A stretch of 64,000 bases of DNA from Planctomycetota bacterium (lineage in GTDB: Bacteria > Planctomycetota > Planctomycetia > Planctomycetales > Planctomycetaceae), in the NCBI GenBank assembly GCA_016872645.1, contig VGZH01000002.1, forward strand, positions 1 through 64,000, written 5' to 3'. The translations under genes and the position numbers were made by a program. Positions 33,573 through 43,109 of this stretch are shown piece after piece (the first letter of the stretch is position 1; every line of letters starts with the position of its first letter). A model generated the notes under the pieces. That model saw only the letters and a program-made list of their open reading frames with translations, searched no databases and was not told where the DNA came from.

Positions 33573-35024
33573 ATGATCGGTGCTCCAGCGTTTGCAGCGG
33601 TGCCTCGAGTGCGTTTGACGGGTTTACCGACGGCTCGTAGGGGTGGCGTTGCGCACCTGGTTGGCATCTGCGGGTCGGGCATGAAGGCTCTGGCGGAGAT
33701 GCTCGGCGAGCTGGGCTGGACGGTGACCGGTTCTGATTTGCAGCCGGCGATGGACACTTTGGATTTGCTGCGTCGCAAAGGTTTTCGTGTGCATCGCGGT
33801 CACTCGGATGAGTTCCTGCCGAGCGACGCCGACCTGCTGATTTACAGCCCGGCGATTACGGACTCAAACCCCGAACGTCAGCAAGCGGAGCGGCTCGGAA
33901 TCCCGCAGTGGTCGTACAACCAAATGCTGGGCGAGCTGATGAACTCGCGCGTCGGCATCTCGATTGCCGGCACGCACGGCAAGAGCACGACGACGGCAAT
34001 GGTGGCCAGCGTGTTGCGCGATGCCGGTCTTTCACCGAGTGTCGTGATCGGGGCGGAGTTGGTCGACAAAGGGGTCTCCGGTTGGGCAGGGGAGAACGAC
34101 CTGTTCGTCGTTGAGAGCTGCGAGTACCAGAAGAATTTTCTCACACTCAGTCCGAAGCACGTCGTGCTGACCGGGATCGAGGCAGATCATTTCGACTGTT
34201 TTCACGACCTGCGCGAGACACGCGAGGCGTTCGCCGAGTTCGTCAGCCGTTTGCCCTCGGACGGGTACCTGATCATTCGAGGGGATTGCGAGGCGACCCG
34301 CATCGCAGCTGCGTCAAGCCTGGCGGAGATCGAAACATTTTCTCTGCGCGACTGCACCGACTGGTGGGCAGCCGACTTGCGGCCGACGGCGGACGGGATT
34401 CGATTCCGGATCTTCCGTGGCGAGGCATTTTTCACCGAGGTTTGCTTGCGAATTCCCGGTCGGCACAACGTTTTGAACGCGGTGGCGGCGGCGGCAATGT
34501 GTCATCACGTCGGCGCCTCGGCGATCGCGATTCGCGAGGGATTGAGCGATTTTCGCGGGACGAAGCGGCGGTTCGAGGTGCTCGGATCGTGGCGCGGCGT
34601 GACACTGATCGACGACTACGCTCATCACCCGACGGCGGTGACGGCCACGCTGCGGACGGCTCGCGAGCAGTTTCCCGGCGGTCGCCTGTTGTGTGCCTTT
34701 CAGCCGCATCAAGAGTCGCGGACGCGGGCGTTACTCGATGACTTTGCCGAGTGCTTCGACGCGGCGGACGAGCTCTTTCTCGTGCCGATCTTTACGGCTC
34801 GCGAGAGATGCCCGGAAGCAGCCGAGCGCACAAACGCAGAACTTGCCGAACGGCTGAAGGCTCGCGGCAAATCGGTGCGGTTGGTGTCGTCGCTTGACCG
34901 GCTGGCGGACGATCTAGACGATGCTGCCCGACCTGGAGACGTGCTCATCACGATGGGCGCGGGAGACATCAATCGGATTCAGCATGACCTCAATCGACGC
35001 TTTCAGCGACATCCTGCAACGTGA
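33573..35024 (+). CDS. murC: UDP-N-acetylmuramate-L-alanine ligase MurC
   Basis: First amino-acid ligase of peptidoglycan synthesis. Length 483. All Mur ligase blocks are visible: N-terminal Rossmann [14 protein letters not shown], then [20 protein letters not shown] (ATP loop), [23 protein letters not shown], and [14 protein letters not shown]; the C-terminal domain has [11 protein letters not shown]. There is an extra N-terminal segment of about 28 residues before the Rossmann fold, from ATG 33573 with AAGGA 7 bp or so upstream. murB follows and overlaps by 41 bp, so the two are one operon. Confidence 0.95.
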   Translation: MIGAPAFAAVPRVRLTGLPTARRGGVAHLVGICGSGMKALAEMLGELGWTVTGSDLQPAMDTLDLLRRKGFRVHRGHSDEFLPSDADLLIYSPAITDSNPERQQAERLGIPQWSYNQMLGELMNSRVGISIAGTHGKSTTTAMVASVLRDAGLSPSVVIGAELVDKGVSGWAGENDLFVVESCEYQKNFLTLSPKHVVLTGIEADHFDCFHDLRETREAFAEFVSRLPSDGYLIIRGDCEATRIAAASSLAEIETFSLRDCTDWWAADLRPTADGIRFRIFRGEAFFTEVCLRIPGRHNVLNAVAAAAMCHHVGASAIAIREGLSDFRGTKRRFEVLGSWRGVTLIDDYAHHPTAVTATLRTAREQFPGGRLLCAFQPHQESRTRALLDDFAECFDAADELFLVPIFTARERCPEAAERTNAELAERLKARGKSVRLVSSLDRLADDLDDAARPGDVLITMGAGDINRIQHDLNRRFQRHPAT

Positions 35025-35862
35025 TAAACCGCTCGCCCCGTTGACGTGGATGAACCTCGGCGGTCCAGCTCAGTTCCTTCTGGAGCCGCGCGATCAGGCG
35101 GAGTTGCAAAAGGTCGTCGCCTGCTGCCAGGAAAATGGCATTGCGATCCATGTGCTCGGCGGTGGGTCGAACCTGCTGATCCGGGACGAAGGGGTCGCTG
35201 GTGCGGTCATCCGCTTGGCGAAAGCCAGCTTCGCCGAATCCTCAGTCGACGGGACGACGGTGCGAGTCGGTGGGGGAGCGTTGCTGTCTCAGGCGATTTC
35301 GGTCAGCGTTCAAGCAGGGCTGGCGGGACTTGAAGTCTTGGCCGGCATCCCCGGAACCGTCGGCGGGGCGATCCGAGGCAACGCTGGCGGTCGAGCAGGC
35401 GAAATTGCCGAAACCTGCCGCTCGGTCACAGCGATGACCGCCAAAGGGGAAATCGTCACCCGTGCGGGGGATGACTTATCGTTCGGCTACCGTTCCAGCA
35501 GTATCGCCGAGCCGTTCATCCTCGAAGGGACGTTCGAACTGCGGGCGGACGATCCCGAGGAAATCACCAGCCGGATGCGGAAGCTCTGGATTATGAAGAA
35601 GTCAACGCAGCCGTTGTCTGACCAGTCGGCCGGCTGCATCTTCAAGAACCCTCGCGGCCAGAGTGCCGGAGCGTTGATCGACCAGGCCGGCCTGAAGGGA
35701 ACCCGGGTGGGAGGAGCTGAAATCTCCGACCGCCACGCCAACTTCGTCGTCACCCATGACGGCTGCAAGTCGGACGACGTGCTGCGGCTGATCGACCTGA
35801 TCCGCTCCAAGATCGCCGACCAGTTCGGCATCGAGCTGGAGCTGGAGATTCAGGTCTGGTAG
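34984..35862 (+). CDS. murB: UDP-N-acetylenolpyruvoylglucosamine reductase MurB
   Basis: FAD-dependent reductase that makes UDP-MurNAc, the substrate of MurC. 292 residues. The FAD motifs are present: [37 protein letters not shown], and [26 protein letters not shown] contains the conserved Tyr-Arg pair, and the catalytic Ser is in SAGCIFKNP (type IIa pattern). ATG 34984 is inside murC by 41 bp, and the reading frames are coupled. The protein has full length, so it should be active. Confidence 0.95.
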   Translation: MTSIDAFSDILQRDKPLAPLTWMNLGGPAQFLLEPRDQAELQKVVACCQENGIAIHVLGGGSNLLIRDEGVAGAVIRLAKASFAESSVDGTTVRVGGGALLSQAISVSVQAGLAGLEVLAGIPGTVGGAIRGNAGGRAGEIAETCRSVTAMTAKGEIVTRAGDDLSFGYRSSSIAEPFILEGTFELRADDPEEITSRMRKLWIMKKSTQPLSDQSAGCIFKNPRGQSAGALIDQAGLKGTRVGGAEISDRHANFVVTHDGCKSDDVLRLIDLIRSKIADQFGIELELEIQVW

Positions 35863-36213
35863 TGCAAATGAGTCTTGCGCTACATGCCTGGTTGTAATCG
35901 ACCAACTCGGCACTTGGCTCAAAAGTCATCGCCAGAAGCAGAATTCGTGCGATGCGTCAGGTTTTCTCAATTGTCTCGAGTGTTTCTGCCGTTATGGTTC
36001 TAGCGGCGATGCACAACAACACGTCTCCCCAGCATCGCAGATCAACTCGCCGCTGGACTTTCCCATCACCAACGACGTTGATCGCCACACCCACTGCCGA
36101 AGTGGTCTGGCCTCGAAGCGAACGCTTTGAGACCACAGATTGATCCTCCTCCGGCGGTTCGTGCGTGCACCCATCCCGAACACGGCTGTTGATTCGGCCG
36201 CGGTAGGTGTGAC
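35863..36213. other. Gene-free stretch of about 350 bases
   Basis: Holds the murB-fadD gap. A 63-residue plus-strand frame (35952-36143) begins with a hydrophobic stretch like a signal peptide but lacks a ribosome-binding site and has no recognisable mature sequence. No repeat or RNA motif seen. The fadD promoter probably lies here. Confidence 0.4.
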
Positions 36214-38073
36214 ATGCGAACCCTTGTGACCTTCGCGCCGCATCAAACGGCCATTGAGCAACCGACTGAACTGGGCACCTCGGCGACGCAGTGGCACGGC
36301 ATTGTGTCCAAAAAGACCGTCGAGCCGGACTCGCCGTCCAAGCCCTGGCTGGCTCATTATCCAGAATCCGTTCCGGCGACTCTGAGCTACCCCGACTTTC
36401 CAATTTGGGGATTCCTGACTCAAACGGCAGCGGCTCATCCGCGCCGGATCGCTTGTCAGTATTACGAGCAACAACTGACGTTCGCACAGCTTGCTGAGGA
36501 CGCTCGGCGCGTCGCGGCAATGCTTGTGAAGTTCGGTCTGCGTCCGGGTGACCGCGTCGGAATCTTGATGCCGAACATGCCGGAGTACATCTCGGCCATC
36601 AACGGCGTGTGGATGGCGGGAGGCTGTGCGGTCGCGCTCAGTCCTCTAAGTGTGGCTCATGAAATTGCCAACGTGCTGACTGCGACGGATTGTCGCATCG
36701 TGATCTCGCTGGATCTGCTCGCCCCGTTGGTCCTGAATGGGAGTTACCAGCCGCGACATCTCTTTTTCACAACGCTGCAAGATCGACTCCCCGGCTGGAT
36801 GCGATTGGGTTATGCCTTTGCACGGATGCGTAAACTGGGATTCTGGCCGCCGGTGGATGGACCGAATCAGCACGACTTGCCTGACGAACTCGCTTTGTGC
36901 CGACCCCTCGCCCAACCGGTCGTGCCGGCGTCCCTTTCCGAGGCGGCCTACATCCTGCCCACGGGGGGGACGACCGGCGCGCCGAAGGCGGTGACGTTGA
37001 GCCATCAAAACCTCTTGGCGAATACTTCACAATGTGTGGCGTGGGTCAAAGGCGAAGTCGAGAATCCGATCGGACTGTCTGTCTTGCCGTTCTTCCACAG
37101 CTATGGGTTGATCAGCAATTTGCTGTCCGGCACTGCCATCGCCGCCACGCAGATTCTGTTGCACCGGTTCATTCCGCGAGTAGTGGCCCAATTAATCGAA
37201 CAACATCAAGCGACGACCTTCAACGCGGTTCCGGCCATGTTGGCGTCGCTGAATGAAATCTTCCGAACCAGGCCGCTCCAAACGCGAAGCCTGCAATTTG
37301 TTCAAGTCGGCGGCGCTCCGCTGGTACCGGCGATTGCCGAGGAATTTGCGCGACATACCGGTGCAACAGTTGTCGAAGGTTACGGACTCAGCGAATGCAG
37401 CCCATGCGTGACTGCCGGACCGCTCGATCGGACCGCCCGCGTCGGCACGATCGGCTTGCCGCTGCCGGATACTGACGTGAAAGTCGTCGATGCCGAGACC
37501 GGAGAAGTCACACTGCCCCTCGGCGAGGTCGGAGAACTCGCCGTTCGAGGGCCCCAAGTTATGCTCGGTTACTGGCAGAATCCAACCGCGACCGCTCAGG
37601 TGATTCGTGACGGCTGGCTCTTCACCGGCGACCTGGCCAGGATCGACGCTGACGGCTTCGTCAGAATCGTCGATCGCAAAAAAGACCTGATCATCACGTC
37701 AGGCTTCAACGTCTACCCCGGCGATGTCGAATCGATCCTGCGTGGCTTCCCCGGTGTTGCTGATGCGGCCGTTGTTGGCGTCCCGCATCATGAGTGCGGT
37801 GAATTGGTCAAGGCGATGCTCGTCTTGAATCCATCGGCTCGTCTCGACCGCAAAGCGTTCGATACGTTCTGCAAGGAGAACCTCGCGGCTCATAAACGGC
37901 CGAAGCTCGTCGAGGTGGTCGCCGGTGATCTGCCACGCAACTTCCTCGGCAAAGTGCTGCGTCGCCAATTGCGCGAACCCGTTTCAATGAACTCGGGACA
38001 AGCAACGCCTCAATCCAACAAATCTCTCGCAGATCGCGGCTACGAAGCTCTTGTCGCCGCGCTTCGAGAATGA
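36214..38073 (+). CDS. Acyl-CoA synthetase (long-chain fatty acid-CoA ligase type)
   Basis: AMP-forming ligase, 619 residues. ANL-superfamily blocks: phosphate loop LPTGGTTGAPKAVTLSHQN (about 246), VQVGGAPL, adenine motif VEGYGLSECSP, TGDLARIDADGFVRIVDRKK, and GFNVYPGDVESIL; the catalytic Lys lies in LPRNFLGKVLRR. The N-terminus (about 1-60) is longer than in FadD, and the C-terminus has a short extension of about 25 residues. ATG 36214 follows a GTAGG site. The next gene starts 4 bp before its end (ATGA), so it is the first of an acyl-activation cassette. Confidence 0.9.
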   Translation: MRTLVTFAPHQTAIEQPTELGTSATQWHGIVSKKTVEPDSPSKPWLAHYPESVPATLSYPDFPIWGFLTQTAAAHPRRIACQYYEQQLTFAQLAEDARRVAAMLVKFGLRPGDRVGILMPNMPEYISAINGVWMAGGCAVALSPLSVAHEIANVLTATDCRIVISLDLLAPLVLNGSYQPRHLFFTTLQDRLPGWMRLGYAFARMRKLGFWPPVDGPNQHDLPDELALCRPLAQPVVPASLSEAAYILPTGGTTGAPKAVTLSHQNLLANTSQCVAWVKGEVENPIGLSVLPFFHSYGLISNLLSGTAIAATQILLHRFIPRVVAQLIEQHQATTFNAVPAMLASLNEIFRTRPLQTRSLQFVQVGGAPLVPAIAEEFARHTGATVVEGYGLSECSPCVTAGPLDRTARVGTIGLPLPDTDVKVVDAETGEVTLPLGEVGELAVRGPQVMLGYWQNPTATAQVIRDGWLFTGDLARIDADGFVRIVDRKKDLIITSGFNVYPGDVESILRGFPGVADAAVVGVPHHECGELVKAMLVLNPSARLDRKAFDTFCKENLAAHKRPKLVEVVAGDLPRNFLGKVLRRQLREPVSMNSGQATPQSNKSLADRGYEALVAALRE

Positions 38074-39893
38074 AAGTGAATCGAGCAGCTGACATGATCA
38101 CGCGAATTCACAACCCGAAAACTGGTCAGGCTCAAGGCAAACAAACTCGCGGGCTCGATCGTGCTGTTGGTTCACGAGTGGACCGTTCTGCGGACGGAGC
38201 CACCACTCCGTGTGACGAATTGCACGTCGCTCTCTCCGACTTGTACTCCCATCAAACGCGCTGGCTGTTCGCGTCGCCGCTGGACCGCATCGAATTAGTC
38301 GAACGCTGCATCGCGACGGTGGCCGAATCCGCTCGCAACTGGGTCGATGTCGCTTGCGAGATCAAGTACATACCAACCAACAGCCAATGCCGAGCCGAAG
38401 AGATCGTCGCCGGCCCCGTCGTCGCGATGCGTTATCTGCGGCTGATGCTGCGAAATCTGACGGCTCTCGATAAGTGCCTTCCCACTCCCTTGCCGGGTCG
38501 CGTCGCTCAATCCCCAAACGGCCGCTGGCGAGTCCCCGTCATGCCGGTGATGCGCGACCTGTTCGATCCGGTGTGCTTCATGAACTTCCAAGCCAGCGTC
38601 TGGCTGAAGGCCGGACTCTGCTACGAAGAGGCCGATGCCGCGACGCATCCCGTTCAGCACCGCATGCCGACGACCAGTTTGGTGCTCGGAGCCGGCAACG
38701 TGACCGGCATCTTTGCGGCGGACGTGCTCGGCAAGATCTTCCAAGAGCAGCACGTTGCCCTGGTCAAAATGCACCCGTTGATGGACCCGCTACGACCAGT
38801 GATCGAGCAAGCGTTTTCGCCCCTCATCGATTCGGGCTGCTTGCGAGTCATCTCCGGCGATGCAACGGTCGGTGCGCGAGCGACTCAGCACGACCTGGTC
38901 GACACTGTTCACATCACCGGTTCAGTCGCCGCTCACGAGGCGATCATTTGGGGAGCCGATCACACCGAACGGGCGTGCCGCAAACAAGCCGACGAGCCGC
39001 TGCTCGACAAACCGATCACCAGCGAACTCGGCAATGTCTCGCCGTGGATCATCGTCCCTGGCCACTACTCGTCGATGCAGCTTCAAGCACAGGCCGAAAA
39101 CGTCGCCGCGTCGATTACTAACAATGGCGGCTTCAACTGTGTCTCGACACGAGCACTGATCACCTGGAAACACTGGCCGCAACGCGAGGACTTCCTGTCA
39201 CGGCTGCAAGCGATCCTCAGCAAACTGCCGCGCAGAGCCTCCTACTATCCCGGAGCACTCGAACGCTTCGAGCGATTCACTGGCTGCGCGTTCGACGGCA
39301 GCGAGTCGCACGAGGGAATGCCGCAGCTTCCGTGGACGCTGTTCCGCGACGTCAACCCGACCGAATCGCCGCGGCTTTGCCGCGAAGAATCGTTCGTCCC
39401 AGTCTGTGCCGAGATGCCGCTCGACGCCAACGATGATTTCGACTTCGTGGGCAAGGCGACAGACTTCGCCAACGAGGGCTTGTGGGGCACGCTCTGCGCG
39501 ACGTTCACCGTTCCCTCGGCGCTTCGCTGTTCGCAGCGAGGCAACGCCGAACTCAATGCCGCGATCGAACGGCTTCGTTACGGCACCGTCTGCATCAATC
39601 AATGGCCGGGCATCGCATTCGCGTTGCTAACGCTGCCGTGGGGCGGACATCCCAGCAGTTCGATCTTCGATCCGCAAAGCGGACTCGGCTTCGTCCACAA
39701 CACGTTCGGGCTGCGAGCCGTCGAGAAGACGGTCCTCGAAGGCCCGCTGATGGTCATGCCGAAACCAATCTGGACTCCGGGCCATCGCCACGCCGAGCCA
39801 ATCGCTTGGAACCTGTTCAATCTGTATCACCAACCCAGCCTGCATGGCGTTGCCGAGCTGTCGTATTCCGCGTTCGTGTCGCTCTTCAAATAG
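38070..39893 (+). CDS. ALDH-superfamily protein linked to acyl-CoA ligase
   Basis: 607 residues, long for an ALDH. It has the fold in the middle and C-terminal parts: LVLGAGNVTGIFAADVLGKI, VHITGSVAAHEAII, TSELGNVSPWIIV (general-base Glu), and NNGGFNCVSTRALI (catalytic Cys near 356). Poorly conserved segments lie before and after. Activity could be oxidation of a fatty aldehyde or reduction of an acyl-CoA to aldehyde; the sequence does not decide. It overlaps the acyl-CoA ligase by 4 bp and is followed after repeat A5 by an SDR gene. A Met at 38094 is a second possible start. Confidence 0.82.
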   Translation: MKVNRAADMITRIHNPKTGQAQGKQTRGLDRAVGSRVDRSADGATTPCDELHVALSDLYSHQTRWLFASPLDRIELVERCIATVAESARNWVDVACEIKYIPTNSQCRAEEIVAGPVVAMRYLRLMLRNLTALDKCLPTPLPGRVAQSPNGRWRVPVMPVMRDLFDPVCFMNFQASVWLKAGLCYEEADAATHPVQHRMPTTSLVLGAGNVTGIFAADVLGKIFQEQHVALVKMHPLMDPLRPVIEQAFSPLIDSGCLRVISGDATVGARATQHDLVDTVHITGSVAAHEAIIWGADHTERACRKQADEPLLDKPITSELGNVSPWIIVPGHYSSMQLQAQAENVAASITNNGGFNCVSTRALITWKHWPQREDFLSRLQAILSKLPRRASYYPGALERFERFTGCAFDGSESHEGMPQLPWTLFRDVNPTESPRLCREESFVPVCAEMPLDANDDFDFVGKATDFANEGLWGTLCATFTVPSALRCSQRGNAELNAAIERLRYGTVCINQWPGIAFALLTLPWGGHPSSSIFDPQSGLGFVHNTFGLRAVEKTVLEGPLMVMPKPIWTPGHRHAEPIAWNLFNLYHQPSLHGVAELSYSAFVSLFK

Positions 39894-40001
39894 TTTGGAG
39901 TGCGGTGTGTCAGCACCACCTTGGATGATCTCAACGGGACATTGCGATTGATCGTTCGGAAAAACGAAAACAAAGCGACGCTGACACGTCGCACTCCAAA
40001 G
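39894..40001. repeat. Family A inverted-repeat cassette, copy A5
   Basis: Left arm from 39894 (GGAGTGCGGTGTGTCAGCAC) and right arm (GCGACGCTGACACGTCGCAC then TCCAAAG) ending 9 bp before the SDR ATG. The right arm has a compensated change (GCGACG/CGTCGC instead of GCGGTG/CACCGC), which keeps its own hairpin. Confidence 0.85.
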
Positions 40002-40010
40002 TGAACCGCC

Positions 40011-40892
40011 ATGACGCACCTCCGAAACAAACGAGCTCTGATCACAGGCTCCGGCCACGGACTCGGCCGCGAACTGGCCAAGACATTCGCGAAGGCCGGC
40101 TGTGAAATCATCGTCACGGATTGCGACGCCGACCGAGTCAACGAAACGGTTAGCATGTTGACCAAGTCCAATCACCACGCATTCGGCTACGCGATGGACG
40201 TGACCAATCTTGCCAGCGTGCAAGACGTTCACGATCACGTGTTCGCCGAGCACGGACCGATCGACATTCTGATCAACAACGCCGGCATCGTCTGCGGCGG
40301 CACATTCGAGCACCTGCCGCTTGTACGTCACAAGGTGATCTACGACGTCAATTGCCTCGGCCCGGTCAACGTCACGCACACACTGCTCCCGGAATTGCTC
40401 ACGCGCCCGGAGTCGCACATCGTCAACATCGCCAGCGCGTCGGCACTCATGCCATTGCCGTTCGCGGCGACGTACGCGTCCAGCAAATGGGCGGTGCTCG
40501 GCTTCTCGGAATCGTTGCGTGAGGAGCTGCGCCTGACCGGCCACGAAAACATTCACATCACGTCGGTCTGCCCTGGCTACATCTCCACCGGCATGTTCGC
40601 CGGGGTGAAGACTCCGTTCCTGATGCCGATGCTCACGCCGCAAATTCTGGCGGACGAAATCGTCCGCGCGGTGCAGTTGGATTGCGAGATCGTGCGGACA
40701 CCGTGGCAAGTCAAACTGCTGCCGGTGTTGAACGGCATCGTGCCGCGCTGGCTGTTGCGTTGGCTGGGGGACAAGCTAGGAGTGCTCGACAGCATGTCGG
40801 CGTTTCACAACGCCAGTGAACCAACGCGGCTCGCCAAAGAACCGCTACCGGTATCCACAACCGAGTCGGTACCCGCGGTACTCAGCGATTGA
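40011..40892 (+). CDS. Short-chain dehydrogenase/reductase
   Basis: NAD(P)-dependent SDR, 293 residues. The cofactor motif is ITGSGHGLGRELAK (residues about 11-24), followed by LINNAGIV, the catalytic Ser (NIASASALMP) and YASSK (Tyr/Lys near 155-159). The C-terminal 50 residues form an extension with LNGIVPRWLLRWLGDKL, possibly membrane-associated. With the ligase and ALDH genes upstream it forms a likely three-step acyl/aldehyde pathway. ATG 40011 follows the A5 arm; its ribosome-binding site is weak (AAAGTGAAC). Confidence 0.88.
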   Translation: MTHLRNKRALITGSGHGLGRELAKTFAKAGCEIIVTDCDADRVNETVSMLTKSNHHAFGYAMDVTNLASVQDVHDHVFAEHGPIDILINNAGIVCGGTFEHLPLVRHKVIYDVNCLGPVNVTHTLLPELLTRPESHIVNIASASALMPLPFAATYASSKWAVLGFSESLREELRLTGHENIHITSVCPGYISTGMFAGVKTPFLMPMLTPQILADEIVRAVQLDCEIVRTPWQVKLLPVLNGIVPRWLLRWLGDKLGVLDSMSAFHNASEPTRLAKEPLPVSTTESVPAVLSD

Positions 40893-40942
40893 CTTCCCTT
40901 TGAGAGTGCTCATCAACACGGTGGTCTGCTAGAACTCCGCCC

Positions 40943-41446
40943 ATGAATGCTGAACAACTCAAAGCCCGGCAGGCTCCGATCAAAGCCCGTTACAAGGAAG
41001 ACCCTTCGTCCGCACAGGTCACGATGCACGCGAAAGGCACGCTCGGAACCGACAGCGTCACCTGTAACGTGACGACTCCGATCGGCGCCATCGAAGCCGG
41101 CCTGCATCCCAAAGCGGGCGGTGAAGAGCACTGGGCTTGCTCCGGCGACATGCTGCTGCAATCTCTGGTTGCCTGTGCTGGAGTCACTCTGAAGGCCGTT
41201 GCCACCGCGCTGGAGATTCCTCTGCGTGGCGGCGAAATCTTCGCCGAGGGAGACATGGACTTCCGGGGAACGCTGGGCGTCAGCAAAGAAACGCCAATCG
41301 GTTTCCAACGCATCCGCTTGCGATTTGAACTCGACTCCGACGCGACCCCCGAACAGAAACAAAAGCTGCTGTCGCTGACTGAGCGATTCTGTGTCATCTA
41401 CCAGACGCTCAGGTCCCCCGCGACGATCACCAGCGAAATCGCCTGA
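40943..41446 (+). CDS. OsmC-family protein
   Basis: Thiol-dependent peroxidase family (OsmC/Ohr), 167 residues. Two conserved Cys are present, one in LVACAGVTLKAVA (near 78) and the other in FCVIYQTL (near 149), so the redox pair should work. It begins with a charged N-terminal tail of about 20 residues. The role is probably protection from organic hydroperoxides. It lies 50 bp after the SDR gene and may share transcription with the lipid cassette, which would fit defence against lipid peroxides (inference). Confidence 0.88.
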   Translation: MNAEQLKARQAPIKARYKEDPSSAQVTMHAKGTLGTDSVTCNVTTPIGAIEAGLHPKAGGEEHWACSGDMLLQSLVACAGVTLKAVATALEIPLRGGEIFAEGDMDFRGTLGVSKETPIGFQRIRLRFELDSDATPEQKQKLLSLTERFCVIYQTLRSPATITSEIA

Positions 41447-41579
41447 CCAGCGGCCATCGTTCGCCACCGAAATGCCGCAGGTGCAATCCGCTTCGTTGGT
41501 CGCTTAGAATCCACTCCGTCGGGAACAATTGCTCCGCATTCCCACTTCCCACCCCCGAATTTCGCCTTCGAATACCGCC

Positions 41580-42992
41580 ATGACCGACCGCCGCAATTTG
41601 TTCAACAAGATCTGGGACTTGCACACCGTGGGGACGCTTGCGTCCGGGCAGACGCAGCTTTTCATTGGGCGTCATCTGATTCATGAAGTGACCAGCCCGC
41701 AAGCGTTCGAGATGCTGCGGGATCGCAAGCTGACGGTGCTGCACCCGGAACTGACGCTGGCGACGGTTGATCACATCATCCCGACCGACAATCAGGCTCG
41801 GCCGTTTCAGGATGTGTTGGCCGAGGAAATGATGTCGGCCATCGAGAAGAATTGCCGCGAGTTCGGTGTCACGCTGCTGAACCTCAATGACAAGCGACAG
41901 GGGATTGTTCACGTCGTCGGACCCGAACAGGGACTGACCCTGCCGGGGATCACGTTGGCGTGCGGCGACAGCCACACGAGCACTCATGGAGCGTTCGGCT
42001 GCATCGCGTTCGGCATCGGAACCAGCCAGGTGGCGTATGTGCTGGCGACTCAGACACTCGCGATGGGGCGCCCGAAAGTGCGGCGGATCGAGGTCAACGG
42101 CACGCTCGGCAAGGGAGTCTTCGCCAAGGATGTCACGTTGCATGTCATTCGCAAGCTCGGAGTGCAGGGGGGCGTCGGTTACGCCTACGAGTACGCCGGC
42201 GACGTCTTCGATCGCATGTCGATGGAAGAGCGAATGACCGTCTGCAACATGAGCATCGAAGGAGGCGCTCGGTGCGGTTACGTTAATCCGGATCAAACGA
42301 CCGTCGATTATCTGCGAGGCCGACCGCTTGCGCCACAGGGCGCTGACTTCGACCAAGCGGCCACCTGGTGGCTGAGTCTTGCCTCCGGTCCAGATGCCGA
42401 ATTCGACGACATCGTGAAGTTCAATGCGGCCGACATCGAGCCAACCGTGACTTGGGGCATCACTCCCGCGCAGTCGCTGGGAGTCAGCGAAGAGATTCCG
42501 GCCGTCGCCAGTTTCCCGGCGACCGAGCACACGCTGATCCGTGAAGCGTTGCAATTCATGGATCTTAAGGAAGGGCAGCCGATCAAGGGGACGAAGATCG
42601 ACGTGGCGTTCATCGGCAGTTGCACGAACTCGCGGATCAGCGACCTGCGTGAGGCGGCCGCCGTCGCGAAGGGACGGCACGTCGCGCCGAACGTCCGAGC
42701 GTTGGTGGTCCCCGGTTCGCAGCTTGTCCGTGAACAAGCTCAACGCGAAGGGCTTGACCGCATTTTCACCGAGGCGGGCTTCGATTGGCGTGAAGCGGGA
42801 TGCTCGATGTGCCTCGCCATGAACCCGGACAAGCTGCAAGGAACCGAGGTCTGTGCCTCGTCGAGCAACCGCAATTTCAAAGGCAGACAGGGAAGCCCGA
42901 CCGGCCGGACATTGCTGATGAGCCCCGCGATGGTCGCCGCCGCCGCTGTGAACGGCTGCGTCAGCGACGTGAGAGACATCGCTTCCGCCTGA
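41580..42992 (+). CDS. leuC: 3-Isopropylmalate dehydratase large subunit LeuC
   Basis: [4Fe-4S] isomerase of leucine synthesis, 470 residues. Aconitase-family motifs: [36 protein letters not shown] (Fe-S Cys near 346) and [13 protein letters not shown] (two Cys near 405-408), and [11 protein letters not shown] at the substrate-binding end. The start at 41580 ([13 protein letters not shown]) matches the family N-terminus. The small subunit LeuD is not encoded next to it, although the pair is often adjacent. The gene is on its own, 117 bp before the LRR gene. Confidence 0.95.
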   Translation: MTDRRNLFNKIWDLHTVGTLASGQTQLFIGRHLIHEVTSPQAFEMLRDRKLTVLHPELTLATVDHIIPTDNQARPFQDVLAEEMMSAIEKNCREFGVTLLNLNDKRQGIVHVVGPEQGLTLPGITLACGDSHTSTHGAFGCIAFGIGTSQVAYVLATQTLAMGRPKVRRIEVNGTLGKGVFAKDVTLHVIRKLGVQGGVGYAYEYAGDVFDRMSMEERMTVCNMSIEGGARCGYVNPDQTTVDYLRGRPLAPQGADFDQAATWWLSLASGPDAEFDDIVKFNAADIEPTVTWGITPAQSLGVSEEIPAVASFPATEHTLIREALQFMDLKEGQPIKGTKIDVAFIGSCTNSRISDLREAAAVAKGRHVAPNVRALVVPGSQLVREQAQREGLDRIFTEAGFDWREAGCSMCLAMNPDKLQGTEVCASSSNRNFKGRQGSPTGRTLLMSPAMVAAAAVNGCVSDVRDIASA

Positions 42993-43109
42993 ACTCGTTC
43001 GCAAAATGAGCCGGCGCGCGATATGAACTCCCACGGCAGTTCTGGAACATCCTGGTTCTGCGAGAAGTAGTCAGGCCGAATGACCAGGAGACGCGAAGGG
43101 GCAGTTGCC

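Noticed and set aside
35952-36143. Small secreted protein with a signal-like N-terminus.
   Set aside because: No ribosome-binding site, and the mature part has no coding character.
41427-43034. A 535-residue minus-strand frame opposite leuC.
   Set aside because: Shadow frame; leuC is complete with Fe-S motifs.
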